NCBI GenBank assembly: GCA_016928775.1
Contig: JAFGKD010000003.1
Span: 1-35,493, forward strand
Origin: Candidatus Zhuqueibacterota bacterium
GTDB taxonomy: Bacteria; Zhuqueibacterota; Zhuqueibacteria; Residuimicrobiales; Krinioviventaceae
Length of the DNA stretch: 35,493 nucleotides
Direction: 5' to 3'
Shown here: piece after piece, positions 1-8,345 of the stretch
How positions within the stretch are numbered: position 1 is the stretch's first letter
How the letters are laid out: every line of letters begins with the position of its first letter
Program-made: the position numbers and the translations under genes
The notes under the pieces: generated by a model
What the model saw: the letters and a program-made list of their open reading frames with translations, nothing else
Database searches by the model: none
What the model was told of the DNA's origin: nothing

Positions 1-1794
1 ATTCCATCGCTGGATCCGGGGCAATCCGCGACCTTGACGTGGAATGGCACCGCCTCTGTCGGACAATATACCAACGTGGGAACCGCATCAACAACCTATG
101 ATGGTCAAACAGTGGAAGAGAGCGATCTGAGTCATTATCTTGGCACAATGCGCCCGGAACCGTCGCTCGATATTGAAAAAGCAACAAATGGCCAGGATGC
201 GGATGATCCGACCGGCCCGGAAATTATGGCGGGCGATCCGGTGACCTGGACGTATGTGGTCACCAACACGGGCAATGTCACTCTGACCAACATCGTCGTG
301 ACGGATGACATTGAAGGTGAAATCGGTACTATTCCATCGCTGGATCCGGGGCAATCCGCGACCTTGACGTGGAATGGCACCGCCTCTGTCGGACAATATG
401 CCAACGTGGGAACCGCATCAACAACCTATGATGGTCAAACAGTGGAAGAGAGCGATCCAAGTCATTATCTCGGCACAATACGTCCGGAACCGTCGCTCGA
501 TATTGAAAAAGCAACAAATGGCCAGGATGCGGATGATCCGACCGGCCCGAACATTACGGAAGGTGATGTGGTCACCTGGACGTATGTCGTCACCAATACC
601 GGCAATGTCACGTTGACAAGCATAGTGGTCACAGATGATAAAATCGGCGATGTGGGTACGATTCCTTCTCTCGATCCAGGGCAATCCCATACATTGACAA
701 AAACCGGAACAGCAACATTGGGTCAATACGGTAATGTTGGCACGGCAACAACAACACATGAGGACCAGACCATTCAGGACAGCGATCCGAGTCATTATTT
801 TGGCATCCAAAAAGCCACGCCGTCCCTTGACATCGAAAAGGCGACAAATGGCGAGGACGCTGACGCTCCAAAGGGTCCGGAAATCATGGAAGGTGACAAA
901 GTGACCTGGACCTATGTCGTGACCAATACGGGTAATGTAACCTTGACCAACATTGTCGTGACAGATGATGTATTAGGTCAGGTGGGTACAATAAGCTCTC
1001 TGGATCCCGGCAATTCTCAGACTATTACCATTGAGGATGTCGCAGCGGCTGGTCAATATAAAAATACAGCCACAGCAGCGGCAGACTACGATGGGCAACG
1101 AGTTGAAGACTCTGATCCCAGCCATTATTTTGGTGTTCGCGTCAAAATTGATATCGAAAAATCCACAAACGGCGTGGATGCCGATTTGCCCCCGGGTGTC
1201 TATCTGTATGTTGGCGATGATGTCGAGTGGAAATATGTTGTCACCAATACCGGCAATGTACCACTCAAAAATATTGTCGTCACCGATGATCAGCTCGGCC
1301 CGATTTGTACAATCGAATATCTTGGTGTAGGCGAACAGAGCATTTGTACGGCCAATGGTTATGCACAAGAAGGTCCCTATAAAAATGTCGGCACGGTGTG
1401 CGGTTATTACGATGAGTATAAAACCTGTGACTCTGACCCGAGTCATTACACCGGCTCGGAGAAACCGATGCCTTCCATTGATATCGAAAAAGCCACCAAT
1501 GGTGAAGATGCTGATGTTGCACCTGGACCGCTCGTAACCGAGGGTTCAACAGTCACCTGGACATATGTTGTCACCAACACGGGTAATGTTCCGCTGACCA
1601 ATGTGGTTGTCAAAGACGATAAAGAAGGCGAAATTTGCACCATTGCTGTTCTCGAGGTCGGAGAGAGCAAAGAGTGCACGAAGACCGGTGTTGCAGGTGT
1701 TGGTCAATATGAGAATATAGGTTCTGCCTGTGGCTGGTATGAAGAAGAAAAAGTTAAAGATGACGATCCCAGCCATTATGTGGGTGAACAATTC
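1..1794 (+). repeat. Tandem ~330-bp coding repeats (about 5.5 units)
   Basis: Units begin near 157, 487, 817, 1144 and 1468, preceded by a partial unit at 1-156. Bases 1-156 and 331-486 differ at only a handful of positions, which indicates a recent duplication or gene conversion; the later units are far more diverged. Units starting at 1144 and 1468 carry several cysteines absent from the earlier ones. More copies probably lie upstream of the window. Confidence 0.92.
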
Positions 1795-2949
1795 ACGCCG
1801 ACCGAACCGGATGATTTTGCGGTTTGTATTTCGTTCAAGGACAAAGACGGCAACTATGTCGGCGACGTCCTGGCGGTGCTCAGTATTCCGGGCGAAAAAG
1901 ACTGGAAAGTTCTCAGCACCTGGGAAGAGCAATTGGCCGCCGGCAGATATCCGTGCAACTGCCATTTCCGACGCCTGGCGTACAACGTTGGCGGTACTTA
2001 TAAATTCAAGTTCTATGCCCCGGATGGGTGGAAATTCATTTCCCCGGATCACATGGAAATCGAAATGCAAGAAGGCGAGAGTTACTATGGTATCAGTGGC
2101 AACCTTTTTTACCTCGAGCGTACGACAAGAACAACCAGTGCCACGACGACACCTGATACTCCACAGGCACCGATGAATGCCGATCCGAATTCTCTGATCT
2201 TTGTCAAAGGTAGCCCGACAGCCTCCGGTGAGGGTTGGGATAACCTGGTTGATGGTGATATAGAAGGCTGGGATGGAACTACGACTGCACAGCGAGACAT
2301 GAAAGAGAACACGCCGCCGTATGCTATCTTTCGCTTTGCCGACGCCAAAGTCTACCAATTCAGTCACCTGAAAATTCAAACCGATAATGGAAAAGAGGAT
2401 GACGAATGGAGCTTCCGTCAGGCGACAAAGATCGACGTCCAGGTATCAACGCGCGGTTTGACGGACGATGATTTCGTCTCAATCGGTGTGCTGGATATCA
2501 AGCGAGGCGATATGCGTCTCTATAAACTACGGCAGATGGCCAAAGCCAAGTACGTCAAGCTGGTTATTCTCCAGCCCAACTGGACACCGAACGGCTGGGC
2601 ACAACTTGTTGAGTTTATTCTGGATTCGCCCTTAAAGCAGGGACCCGAATTGGCGAGCGATGATATTGAATTTAGTGCTCTGCCAGAGGTGTTTAACCTG
2701 CATCAGAACTATCCGAATCCGTTTAATCCGCTGACAACGGTGCAATATGATTTGCCGACTGATTCGCATGTGACGCTGACCATATACGACGTCACCGGTC
2801 GACAAGTCACGACGCTGGTTGATGAATTCCAGAACGCTGGATTTTATAGTGTTCTGTGGGATGCCGCTGCTTATCCGAGCGGACTCTATTTCTATCAAAT
2901 CCAGGCGGATGAATATAAGGCACTCCGCAAGATGACGTTGATCAAATAA
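1..2949 (+). CDS. Surface protein with DUF11-like repeats and C-terminal sorting domain (5' partial)
   Basis: The frame is open from base 1, so the start lies outside the window; 982 residues are visible. Residues 1-598 are one partial and five full copies of a ~110-residue beta-sandwich repeat of the DUF11/DUF7507 kind (hallmarks SLDIEKATNG, VTWTYVVTNTGNV, VVTDD, DPSHY). Residues about 600-705 form a Cys-containing domain of unknown type; about 730-877 look like a discoidin-like (F5/8 type C) carbohydrate- or surface-binding domain. Residues about 897-982 are a secretion/sorting module with the NYPNPFNP motif and a final SGLYFYQI...KMTLIK strand, typical of type IX-like export in Bacteroidetes-related phyla. 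Role inferred: an exported, stalk-like cell-surface protein or adhesin. A strong terminator follows. The family assignment of the repeats and sorting domain is firm; ligand and function are unknown. Confidence 0.9.
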   Translation: MPSLDPGQSATLTWNGTASVGQYTNVGTASTTYDGQTVEESDLSHYLGTMRPEPSLDIEKATNGQDADDPTGPEIMAGDPVTWTYVVTNTGNVTLTNIVVTDDIEGEIGTIPSLDPGQSATLTWNGTASVGQYANVGTASTTYDGQTVEESDPSHYLGTIRPEPSLDIEKATNGQDADDPTGPNITEGDVVTWTYVVTNTGNVTLTSIVVTDDKIGDVGTIPSLDPGQSHTLTKTGTATLGQYGNVGTATTTHEDQTIQDSDPSHYFGIQKATPSLDIEKATNGEDADAPKGPEIMEGDKVTWTYVVTNTGNVTLTNIVVTDDVLGQVGTISSLDPGNSQTITIEDVAAAGQYKNTATAAADYDGQRVEDSDPSHYFGVRVKIDIEKSTNGVDADLPPGVYLYVGDDVEWKYVVTNTGNVPLKNIVVTDDQLGPICTIEYLGVGEQSICTANGYAQEGPYKNVGTVCGYYDEYKTCDSDPSHYTGSEKPMPSIDIEKATNGEDADVAPGPLVTEGSTVTWTYVVTNTGNVPLTNVVVKDDKEGEICTIAVLEVGESKECTKTGVAGVGQYENIGSACGWYEEEKVKDDDPSHYVGEQFTPTEPDDFAVCISFKDKDGNYVGDVLAVLSIPGEKDWKVLSTWEEQLAAGRYPCNCHFRRLAYNVGGTYKFKFYAPDGWKFISPDHMEIEMQEGESYYGISGNLFYLERTTRTTSATTTPDTPQAPMNADPNSLIFVKGSPTASGEGWDNLVDGDIEGWDGTTTAQRDMKENTPPYAIFRFADAKVYQFSHLKIQTDNGKEDDEWSFRQATKIDVQVSTRGLTDDDFVSIGVLDIKRGDMRLYKLRQMAKAKYVKLVILQPNWTPNGWAQLVEFILDSPLKQGPELASDDIEFSALPEVFNLHQNYPNPFNPLTTVQYDLPTDSHVTLTIYDVTGRQVTTLVDEFQNAGFYSVLWDAAAYPSGLYFYQIQADEYKALRKMTLIK

Positions 2950-2952
2950 TTC

Positions 2953-2989
2953 AAAAAACCTCCCGGGAATTCTCTCGGGAGGTTTTTTT
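2953..2989 (+). terminator. Rho-independent terminator of the repeat-protein gene
   Basis: Perfect stem CCTCCCG/CGGGAGG (2959-2965 with 2976-2982), flanked by an A-run before and a T-run after, starting four bases past the stop codon. The A/T flanks could make it work in both directions. Confidence 0.93.
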
Positions 2990-3166
2990 AACCTGAAAAA
3001 TTCGTTCACACAAAGACACGAAGCCACAAAGACTGTTTTTATTGAACTTGTTGAATGTTTACAAAATGCTTGAAAAAAACATTGTCATTTTTGCCATAAA
3101 CACCTAACCTTCTGTTTCTTAGTGTTTTTGTGGCTTTGTGTGAGCAGTTTGTGAATAATGCAGGTT
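2990..3166. repeat. Imperfect inverted repeat element (~177 bp)
   Basis: The ends are AACCTG (2990-2995) and CAGGTT (3161-3166). Inside, the left arm has CACACAAAGACACGAAGCC and CACAAAG and the right arm has the complementary TTGTGGCTTTGTGTGAG. The AT-rich centre holds no gene. This accounts for most of the 335-base gap before the lipoprotein gene. It resembles short 'cacaaag' palindromic intergenic repeats of environmental bacteria; no transposase is present. Confidence 0.7.
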
Positions 3167-3231
3167 AAATATCGAAATACCAATGTGGAAAAAAAAGCAT
3201 TTGACTCTGACAATAAACAACGCTAACACGG

Positions 3232-3239
3232 AAAGGAGG
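3232..3239 (+). promoter_or_regulatory. Orphan Shine-Dalgarno-like AAAGGAGG
   Basis: A near-perfect ribosome-binding sequence with no ATG, GTG or TTG at a usable distance. A GTG about 25 bases on could open a 14-codon frame ending just before the lipoprotein gene. A TTGACT box lies 31 bases before it, at 3201-3206, without a convincing -10 box. It may belong to a leader region; its function is unproven. Confidence 0.25.
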
Positions 3240-3324
3240 AATTCAAGGTAGCAGATATTTTTTTGTGAGTAGTGACAACGGGGTTTATAAATCACTACTA
3301 TTGGCGTAATTGAGAGGTTGTATT

Positions 3325-4515
3325 ATGAAAAAGCATTTTGGTTTATTAACATTAGTTGCTGTTGTGGCTTTGGTTTTTATCTATGCCGGCTGCAGCAGAG
3401 AACAAAGCAATCCAGTTAGTGTCACAACAATGACCACCGGGAGTTCTCCGGAATGTCTCATCCCGTCGGAAGGCGTGGTCACGAGTCTGCAAGTCTCAAA
3501 AACAGCAGAGGGTCATTGGAATCGTTATCTGAACTGGACAATTAGCAAAACAGCGGACCCAACCTCAGCCGAAATCTGTGCAGGAGATCCGCTGGATATC
3601 AATTATACAGTGACGGTCACGCAAGAAGGATTTACCGAGAAATACCTGGTCTCGGGAACGATCACCATCGTCAACGATCAAGGCGAAGAGGGTGAGGACA
3701 AGACCGCATATATCGGTTATGTTGAGGATGCCATCGAAGCCAGGGTTGGCAAAGAATGGGTGGAGGTTCAACGGCTGACCATTAAACAAGAGTTCACCAT
3801 CCCAACCGGTGGCACCATGGTCATTCCGTATGAAGTCGAGTTTGTCCCACCGGAAGGTTATAAATCACTGCGCAACGTAGCCTATGTTTTGTTAAAAAAC
3901 CATGCGCCAAAGCCAGGCCGGGAAAAGGTATTTTTGTATAGAGAAAGCTTTACATTGCCGGAATCCCCGACTGTGGTGAATGAATGTGTTGATGTCAATG
4001 ATTCATGGAAGGGCTATTTAGGTCAGGTCTGCGGTGAAGGCGCTTCTGAAACATTCGCTTATTCGCGAACGGTAAGCTACGACGAAGCAGGTACTTACTC
4101 TGTTGAAAATATCGCCACGGCCAATGGACAATCGGCACGCGCTACAGTGATGGTGCTCGTCAAAGACTGTGGCGATTGCCAGGAAGAAACGGCCTGGGGT
4201 GGTGATTCCGAAGGCGGCGGCAATGCATGGTGGTACTATTTCGATACACAAGGACCAGCTGTACAGTCTATCTACGCCGGCCAGGAGAAGACCGATGGAA
4301 CCGTCTTATGGGATGGTACAAATCTGACTATTCATTTAGGTAGCTGGAGCTTACAAGACGTAGATGAACCAGTTAAAGTGCAAGGGTATGATTCTATCCC
4401 GGACACAAGACCTGAGCCAGGTTTGTTTACGACCTACAAAGGTTCGGATTTGAAAGTCACAGGTGATGGCTCCCGCTATTATGCCATCCACCTCGATGTG
4501 GAGCTTTGTCCGTAA
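3325..4515 (+). CDS. Lipoprotein with DUF11-like beta-sandwich region, Cys-containing
   Basis: 396 residues from the ATG at 3325, chosen over an in-frame TTG at 3310 because GAGAGG lies seven bases before it and the resulting N-terminus is a clean lipoprotein signal (MKK, hydrophobic core, lipobox YAGC). A stretch with WTISKTADPTSAEICAGD, followed by a TVTVT strand, resembles the 'conserved repeat' beta-sandwich domains of the gene upstream, suggesting a membrane-anchored partner or paralogous surface protein. The C-terminal part (about 290-396) has WWYYFDTQGPAVQSIYAGQ and no family I recognise. Cysteines are spread through the mature part (CVDVN, VCGEG, DCGDC), consistent with disulfides outside the cytoplasm. 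A strong terminator follows, so it appears monocistronic. Function unknown. Confidence 0.85.
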   Translation: MKKHFGLLTLVAVVALVFIYAGCSREQSNPVSVTTMTTGSSPECLIPSEGVVTSLQVSKTAEGHWNRYLNWTISKTADPTSAEICAGDPLDINYTVTVTQEGFTEKYLVSGTITIVNDQGEEGEDKTAYIGYVEDAIEARVGKEWVEVQRLTIKQEFTIPTGGTMVIPYEVEFVPPEGYKSLRNVAYVLLKNHAPKPGREKVFLYRESFTLPESPTVVNECVDVNDSWKGYLGQVCGEGASETFAYSRTVSYDEAGTYSVENIATANGQSARATVMVLVKDCGDCQEETAWGGDSEGGGNAWWYYFDTQGPAVQSIYAGQEKTDGTVLWDGTNLTIHLGSWSLQDVDEPVKVQGYDSIPDTRPEPGLFTTYKGSDLKVTGDGSRYYAIHLDVELCP

Positions 4516-4562
4516 TTAGCGCGGTGGCGATAGATAAATCGTAATTTTCAGACGAGATGTCG

Positions 4563-4597
4563 AGCCCCGGGACAATTGTGTTCTGGGGCTTTTTTTA
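4563..4597 (+). terminator. Rho-independent terminator after the lipoprotein gene
   Basis: The stem AGCCCCGGGAC pairs with GTTCTGGGGCT (11 bp including two G-T pairs) around a short loop and is followed by an unbroken T-run. It lies about 50 bases past the stop. Confidence 0.92.
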
Positions 4598-4778
4598 TAC
4601 TTTTAATCCTTTTAGCTATAGTCAGAAGAAAAATCTCCCGAATTTGTTCGATTGAGCAATCCACATATCAAGAATGATTTAACATCCAAAAAGGGGCGCA
4701 TTGCGTGGCATAAAAAACTTGTTTGTTTGCAATAGAATTGATAACGTATCGGCAAAAAGCTGTGCCAAGTTTTGCTAT

Positions 4779-4977
4779 CGGACACTTTATAAATTTGCCG
4801 CTGATCATCCTGGCGCGGCCTTTGGCCACAGCCAAATATTAAGCCACTGATGCACGCGGATGAGCACGGATTTTTATTTCGGCATTGCTTCACGACAGTT
4901 TTGGGACCTGAGATAAAAATTAATGATATTATCTGTGTTTCATCCGTGAAAATCCGTGGCTTTTAAAAAAGTGTCCG
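4779..4977. repeat. Dispersed palindromic repeat, copy A
   Basis: The core runs from AAGCCACTGATGCACGCGG (from 4841) to CATCCGTGAAAATCCGTGGC (4941-4960), whose ends are inverted repeats of each other. An additional perfect 10-base inverted pair, CGGACACTTT (4779-4788) and AAAGTGTCCG (4968-4977), encloses it. A GCGCGGCCTTTGGCC segment precedes the core, as in copy B at 32 kb. This is the main content of the 4598-5066 gap; I see no credible gene there. Confidence 0.82.
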
Positions 4978-5066
4978 GTTGTGTATGCCAAGTTGATAAA
5001 ATTTGTATTCAAAAAACTTTTCTAAAACTCACGATGATATGAACAGAATAAATGCAGGATGATCCT

Positions 5067-6092
5067 ATGACGAACCATTTTGTTGCTTTTTGGAACCTGG
5101 AAAACCTGTTTGCTCCGGAAGATTACCCCGACCGTGAGCCGTGGATTGCGCAAGCAATGGCCTCAGATTTAAAGGGTTGGACTTTATCTCTTTTTTCCAG
5201 CAAAATAGCGCAACTGACCTCAATTATTTGTCAGATGAATGATGGCCGCGGACCGGACATACTCGGCGTCTGCGAAGTGGAAAACGCCTATGTGTTGCAG
5301 CAGTTGGCGAATCGGTTGAATGAGCTTGTTCCAAACCGCCATTACGATATTGCCCACGCCGATTCAACCCGTGACCAAAGAGGTATTGACACGGCACTTG
5401 TCTTTGATTTTAACCAATACACCGTCGATCCCGATACAATCTTTTCCCATTTTGTCATGCGACGGACCGGCACGCGAGACATCACCCAGGTGACTTTGAC
5501 AACCCGGGCCGGAAACGATATAATTGTTATGTGCAACCACTGGCCATCTCGAAGCGGTGGCACGTATGAGAGCCGCGGGTATCGCATGACCGCCGGTGAG
5601 ACATTAGCTTATTGGCACCAGCGGATTTGGCAAGAGCGGGGTAGTTTGATACCGATTATTGCCATGGGCGATTTTAATGACGATCCGTTTGATGAATCGC
5701 TTTTGCTGCATGCGCGCGCAACCCGGGAACGAGGTGATGTCGAACGTACCCGCACTGCGGTTCGATTCTACAATCTGGCATGGCGCTATCTCGAGCAGCA
5801 GGCAAAGGATCATAATGGTGATCCCAAAGAACTCTGCGGTACACTCTATTATGATGGAAACGGGAACGTCTTTGATCAACTTTTGGTATCCAAGGGACTC
5901 TTGATGCCCGGCAGCCCGATAAGAGTTTTAGAAGAAACCGCTAAAATAGAGGCTTTCCCCGAAATGGTCGATCACCGGGTGGCGTATGGCCCCATACGGT
6001 TCGGCCTGCCAGAAGGTGATCCCGATAAAAACGTTAATATCAACGGCTTTAGCGATCACTTTCCGGTTTCAGTCGTTCTGCAAGAAGATTAA
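5067..6092 (+). CDS. Endonuclease/exonuclease/phosphatase (EEP) family hydrolase
   Basis: 341 residues. The ATG at 5067 is preferred to the one at 5052 because AGGAT lies six bases before it and the protein then begins at the conserved first strand. All EEP hallmarks are visible in order: WNLENLF (residues 9-15, Asn), CEVEN (69-73, metal-binding Glu), RGIDTALVF (about 110), NHWPSRSGG (about 158, His), GDFNDDP (about 197, catalytic Asp and Asn) and SDHFPV (about 330, Asp-His pair). The fold cleaves phosphodiesters in nucleic acids, lipids or small molecules with Mg2+. There is no signal peptide, so it is probably cytoplasmic. It stands alone, 100 bases past repeat copy A. The substrate cannot be told from the sequence; the CEVEN/NHWPS style is closest to bacterial nuclease-like members. 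Confidence 0.9.
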   Translation: MTNHFVAFWNLENLFAPEDYPDREPWIAQAMASDLKGWTLSLFSSKIAQLTSIICQMNDGRGPDILGVCEVENAYVLQQLANRLNELVPNRHYDIAHADSTRDQRGIDTALVFDFNQYTVDPDTIFSHFVMRRTGTRDITQVTLTTRAGNDIIVMCNHWPSRSGGTYESRGYRMTAGETLAYWHQRIWQERGSLIPIIAMGDFNDDPFDESLLLHARATRERGDVERTRTAVRFYNLAWRYLEQQAKDHNGDPKELCGTLYYDGNGNVFDQLLVSKGLLMPGSPIRVLEETAKIEAFPEMVDHRVAYGPIRFGLPEGDPDKNVNINGFSDHFPVSVVLQED

Positions 6093-6192
6093 CCGCTGTA
6101 GTATCTACGCCGGGTGAGTCATGCGTGAATGAAAGCAAATCGACAGTTTTGAGCAACAATGCATTCTTTATAACTCGGCGCTTCTTATCTGG

Positions 6193-6213
6193 TCCCGCCG
6201 GTCTCCGACGGGA
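6193..6213. other. Short intergenic hairpin
   Basis: TCCCGCCGG and CCGACGGGA form a 9-bp stem with one mismatch around a three-base loop. No T-run follows, so it is not a classical terminator. The stretch 6093-6432 otherwise holds only this hairpin and the one at 6361; a 100-codon open frame there has no recognisable content. Confidence 0.45.
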
Positions 6214-6360
6214 TGCAGGAGAGGAAACTCGTGGTTGGAAATCCCGGCAAGCTGATTGGACGCTGAGTGTCCATACTACATTCCCCCGTAAAAGTTGCAC
6301 AGGATCAAAGAGTAAAGCCGTCCTTTTTTTATTGATTTTTTCGGTTTTATATTCAAAATT

Positions 6361-6394
6361 GCGTGTGCTGCAAGATTTCTGCAGAGCACACACG
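6361..6394 (+). promoter_or_regulatory. Leader hairpin before the ATL-like gene
   Basis: GTGTGCTGCA (6363-6372) can pair with TGCAGAGCACAC (6380-6391) with a two-base bulge, about 40 bases before the ATG at 6433. There is no T-run. It might be a 5' UTR structure; function unproven. Confidence 0.3.
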
Positions 6395-6432
6395 TTGAAA
6401 CATAACTTTATTAAAAAGGATTCGTAAGCGAC

Positions 6433-6933
6433 ATGGCATCGAAAAAGAAAACCTGGCAAGAGAAACTGGCTGATAAAAAAAACCTGCCAAAGTTTCTCAC
6501 ATTGGAACAAAGATTCCCATGTTATAACGCGGTTCATAAAATGGGTGCGCAAATTGGCGATACCATTGTACTGGTCAATCCAGGTGAAGTGGTTGAGCAC
6601 ATGAAAAAAGTACCACACGGCAAGCTGGTCACCATCGTCGAAATCTGTAAAAGTATCGCACAACGCCATAATGTCAAGGGATGCTGCTCACTCACAACCG
6701 GCATTTTTATCATGACTGCGGCAAATGCCGTCGAGGAAGCGAAACAGGAAGGAAAAGATTTGGCCATCCCCTATTGGCGAACATTAAAGGCTGACGGTTT
6801 GCTCAATGAAAAGTTCCCGGGTGGTGCGCAGGGTCACAAAGAGCTGTTGGAAAAGGATGGATTTACCGTCGTGCAAAAAGGAAAAAGATTTTTTGTTCAA
6901 GATTATCACAATTATCTCCTCGAAGATTTTTAA
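6433..6933 (+). CDS. MGMT/ATL-like DNA-binding protein (no methyl-acceptor Cys)
   Basis: 166 residues. The segment VPHGKLVTIVEICKSIA (about 56-72) matches the helix-turn-helix start of O6-alkylguanine-DNA alkyltransferase C-domains, and IPYWRTLKADGLL (about 110) followed by GGAQGHKELLEKDGF matches the end. Where alkyltransferases have the PCHR active site this protein has IPYWR, so the acceptor Cys is missing, as in the alkyltransferase-like (ATL/Atl1) proteins that flip alkylated bases and recruit nucleotide excision repair. The insert GCCSLTTGIFIMTA between the two parts is characteristic of a lesser-known MGMT subfamily. The Lys-rich N-terminal ~30 residues are an extra extension. An AAAGGA lies about 13 bases before the ATG, a rather long spacing. 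Role in alkylation damage is inferred from the family. Confidence 0.82.
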   Translation: MASKKKTWQEKLADKKNLPKFLTLEQRFPCYNAVHKMGAQIGDTIVLVNPGEVVEHMKKVPHGKLVTIVEICKSIAQRHNVKGCCSLTTGIFIMTAANAVEEAKQEGKDLAIPYWRTLKADGLLNEKFPGGAQGHKELLEKDGFTVVQKGKRFFVQDYHNYLLEDF

Positions 6934-6970
6934 TGTTGCGAAACAAACGAAACTAAACACGAGGTAGACT

Positions 6971-7438
6971 ATGAAATCAAGAATCGTTGTCGTTTTATCG
7001 CTTTTGTCACTCCTTCTTATTTTTGCAGGATGCGCCCCAAATAATGAGATGTATTTGTCCAAACCAGCCGGATTTTGGGCCGGCCTCTGGCATGGCCTCA
7101 TTTTGATCATCACTTTCATCATCAGCCTCTTCACCGACAGCGTGACGATTTATGAGATCAACAATACCGGCGGCTGGTATAATTTTGGCTTTGTCTTTGG
7201 CGCTATCATCTCGCTCGGACACGGCGGCTTGTGGTCCCCGGTGAAAAAAACGCAATCCACCAAAAATCGCAAGCAAAAAGAGTGGGAAGAAATTGGCGTT
7301 AAAGTCGAGGAAAAAGTACGCACCGGCATTCAAAAATGGCTGGACGAAGCCGAAGAAAAAGATCAGGAGTGGGAAGAAATTGGCAAAAAAGTTGAAGAAA
7401 AGATAAAACGGGAATTGCGCAATTGGGCGGAAAAGTGA
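6971..7438 (+). CDS. Small membrane-associated lipoprotein with duplicated charged tail
   Basis: 155 residues, preceded by GAGGTAG at a good distance. There is a lipoprotein signal with lipobox FAGC (about 18-21), then GFWAGLWHGLILIITFIISLF, a membrane segment, and NNTGGWYNFGFVFGAII, a second hydrophobic stretch. This GLWHG...NTGGWY arrangement is a conserved small-protein family of unknown function in many bacteria. The C-terminus is a charged helical tail with a 29-residue internal duplication: EWEEIGVKVEEKV then EWEEIGKKVEEKI, visible at the DNA level as an 87-base offset. The last codons and the stop lie inside an inverted repeat (7433-7522). Confidence 0.8.
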   Translation: MKSRIVVVLSLLSLLLIFAGCAPNNEMYLSKPAGFWAGLWHGLILIITFIISLFTDSVTIYEINNTGGWYNFGFVFGAIISLGHGGLWSPVKKTQSTKNRKQKEWEEIGVKVEEKVRTGIQKWLDEAEEKDQEWEEIGKKVEEKIKRELRNWAEK

Positions 7439-7522
7439 AAGTCAAACGTGAAAAGTGAGACGTGAGTGCAGAGGAGTATGTTTTGTTCTTACGTCTCACG
7501 TCTGCCGTTTCACGTTTCACTT
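7433..7522. repeat. Imperfect inverted repeat overlapping a stop codon
   Basis: The left arm (7433-7466, AAGTGAAAGTCAAACG... GACGTGAG) and right arm (7489-7522, CTTACGTCTCACG... CACGTTTCACTT) are near-complementary, with about 22 bases between. The left arm contains the last two codons of the upstream lipoprotein gene. It could act as a terminator or mRNA-stabilising hairpin, though there is no strong T-run. The ACGTGAAA/GACGTGAG wording is a common intergenic repeat style in environmental genomes. Confidence 0.7.
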
Positions 7523-7598
7523 CTTTTGATATTTCAAAGCAAAGTTAAAAAGTTCTCCGAGAACAGAATAAAGGAATCATATTGATCGGTGCAGAGCC

Positions 7599-8258
7599 AT
7601 GAATCAGATGCAAGACGAGGATTACATCCTCTCGCATGACCAGTTTGCCGCCACCTATGATGCGCAAGTCAAAGAGTACAATAGCTATGGCCACGACATT
7701 CTTTTCGGGATGTGTTTTGAATACGTCAAAGCGGGTCAGTCGCTGTTAGATCTCGGAATTGGCACCGGACTCAGCGCCAGGCATTTTGCGCGCATCGGTC
7801 TCACGATAACCGGCCTGGACAGCTCGGCAGAAATGCTCAAGGAGTGTCGAAAAAAAGGCGTTGCCCGCGAGCTCAAACAATATAATATCCAGCAAGTCCC
7901 CCTGCCTTTTCCAGACGAGGCTTTTTCGCATGTCATCTGCTGCGGCGTGTTGCACTTTTTTGGCGATCTTTTGCCAATCGTCAGAGATACTTGCCGCCTG
8001 CTAAAAAAGGGCGGCATTTTCGGGATGAGCATTGCCTCGCTCTCCGAAGCAGACACATCATTATCACAAAAAATACCGGATTTTCGACAAATTCCCTCCG
8101 CCTGGGGAATTCCGATTTACCAGCATTCCGATGCTTATATTCAATCACTTGCCCAAACACTCGGCTTTGTCATTCAGAAACAGCAAAAAGTACTGGTCGA
8201 TAGCGGCGACAAACAGGCCGGCGACCTGCTCTTCAAAGTTTTTGTGCTGCAAAAATAA
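7599..8258 (+). CDS. Class I SAM-dependent methyltransferase
   Basis: 219 residues, the usual size for a small-molecule methyltransferase of the Methyltransf_11/25 type. Motif I is LLDLGIGTG (about 49-57), motif II is ITGLDSSAEML with the acidic ribose-binding Asp, and the post-I stretch LPFPDEAFSHVICCGVLHFF is canonical. The family transfers the methyl group of S-adenosylmethionine, here to an unknown acceptor, in the cytoplasm. It has a weak ribosome-binding site and converges with the next gene, so there is no operon context to suggest the substrate. Confidence 0.9.
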   Translation: MNQMQDEDYILSHDQFAATYDAQVKEYNSYGHDILFGMCFEYVKAGQSLLDLGIGTGLSARHFARIGLTITGLDSSAEMLKECRKKGVARELKQYNIQQVPLPFPDEAFSHVICCGVLHFFGDLLPIVRDTCRLLKKGGIFGMSIASLSEADTSLSQKIPDFRQIPSAWGIPIYQHSDAYIQSLAQTLGFVIQKQQKVLVDSGDKQAGDLLFKVFVLQK

Positions 8259-8345
8259 GTGCTGGAGATCAACTGAGCTGTTTTCAATTGATATAGCCAA
8301 AAACCTGAACGATTCCTTTTCTTCGACATAGTGCGTCAACAGTCG

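Noticed and set aside
1546..2379. 277-codon open frame on the minus strand
   Set aside because: Antisense shadow of the surface-protein gene.
4612..4893. 93-codon open frame on the minus strand
   Set aside because: It runs through repeat copy A, has no recognisable content and no ribosome-binding site.
6125..6427. 100-codon open frame on the plus strand between the EEP and ATL-like genes
   Set aside because: Residues look random, it spans two hairpins and has no family resemblance.
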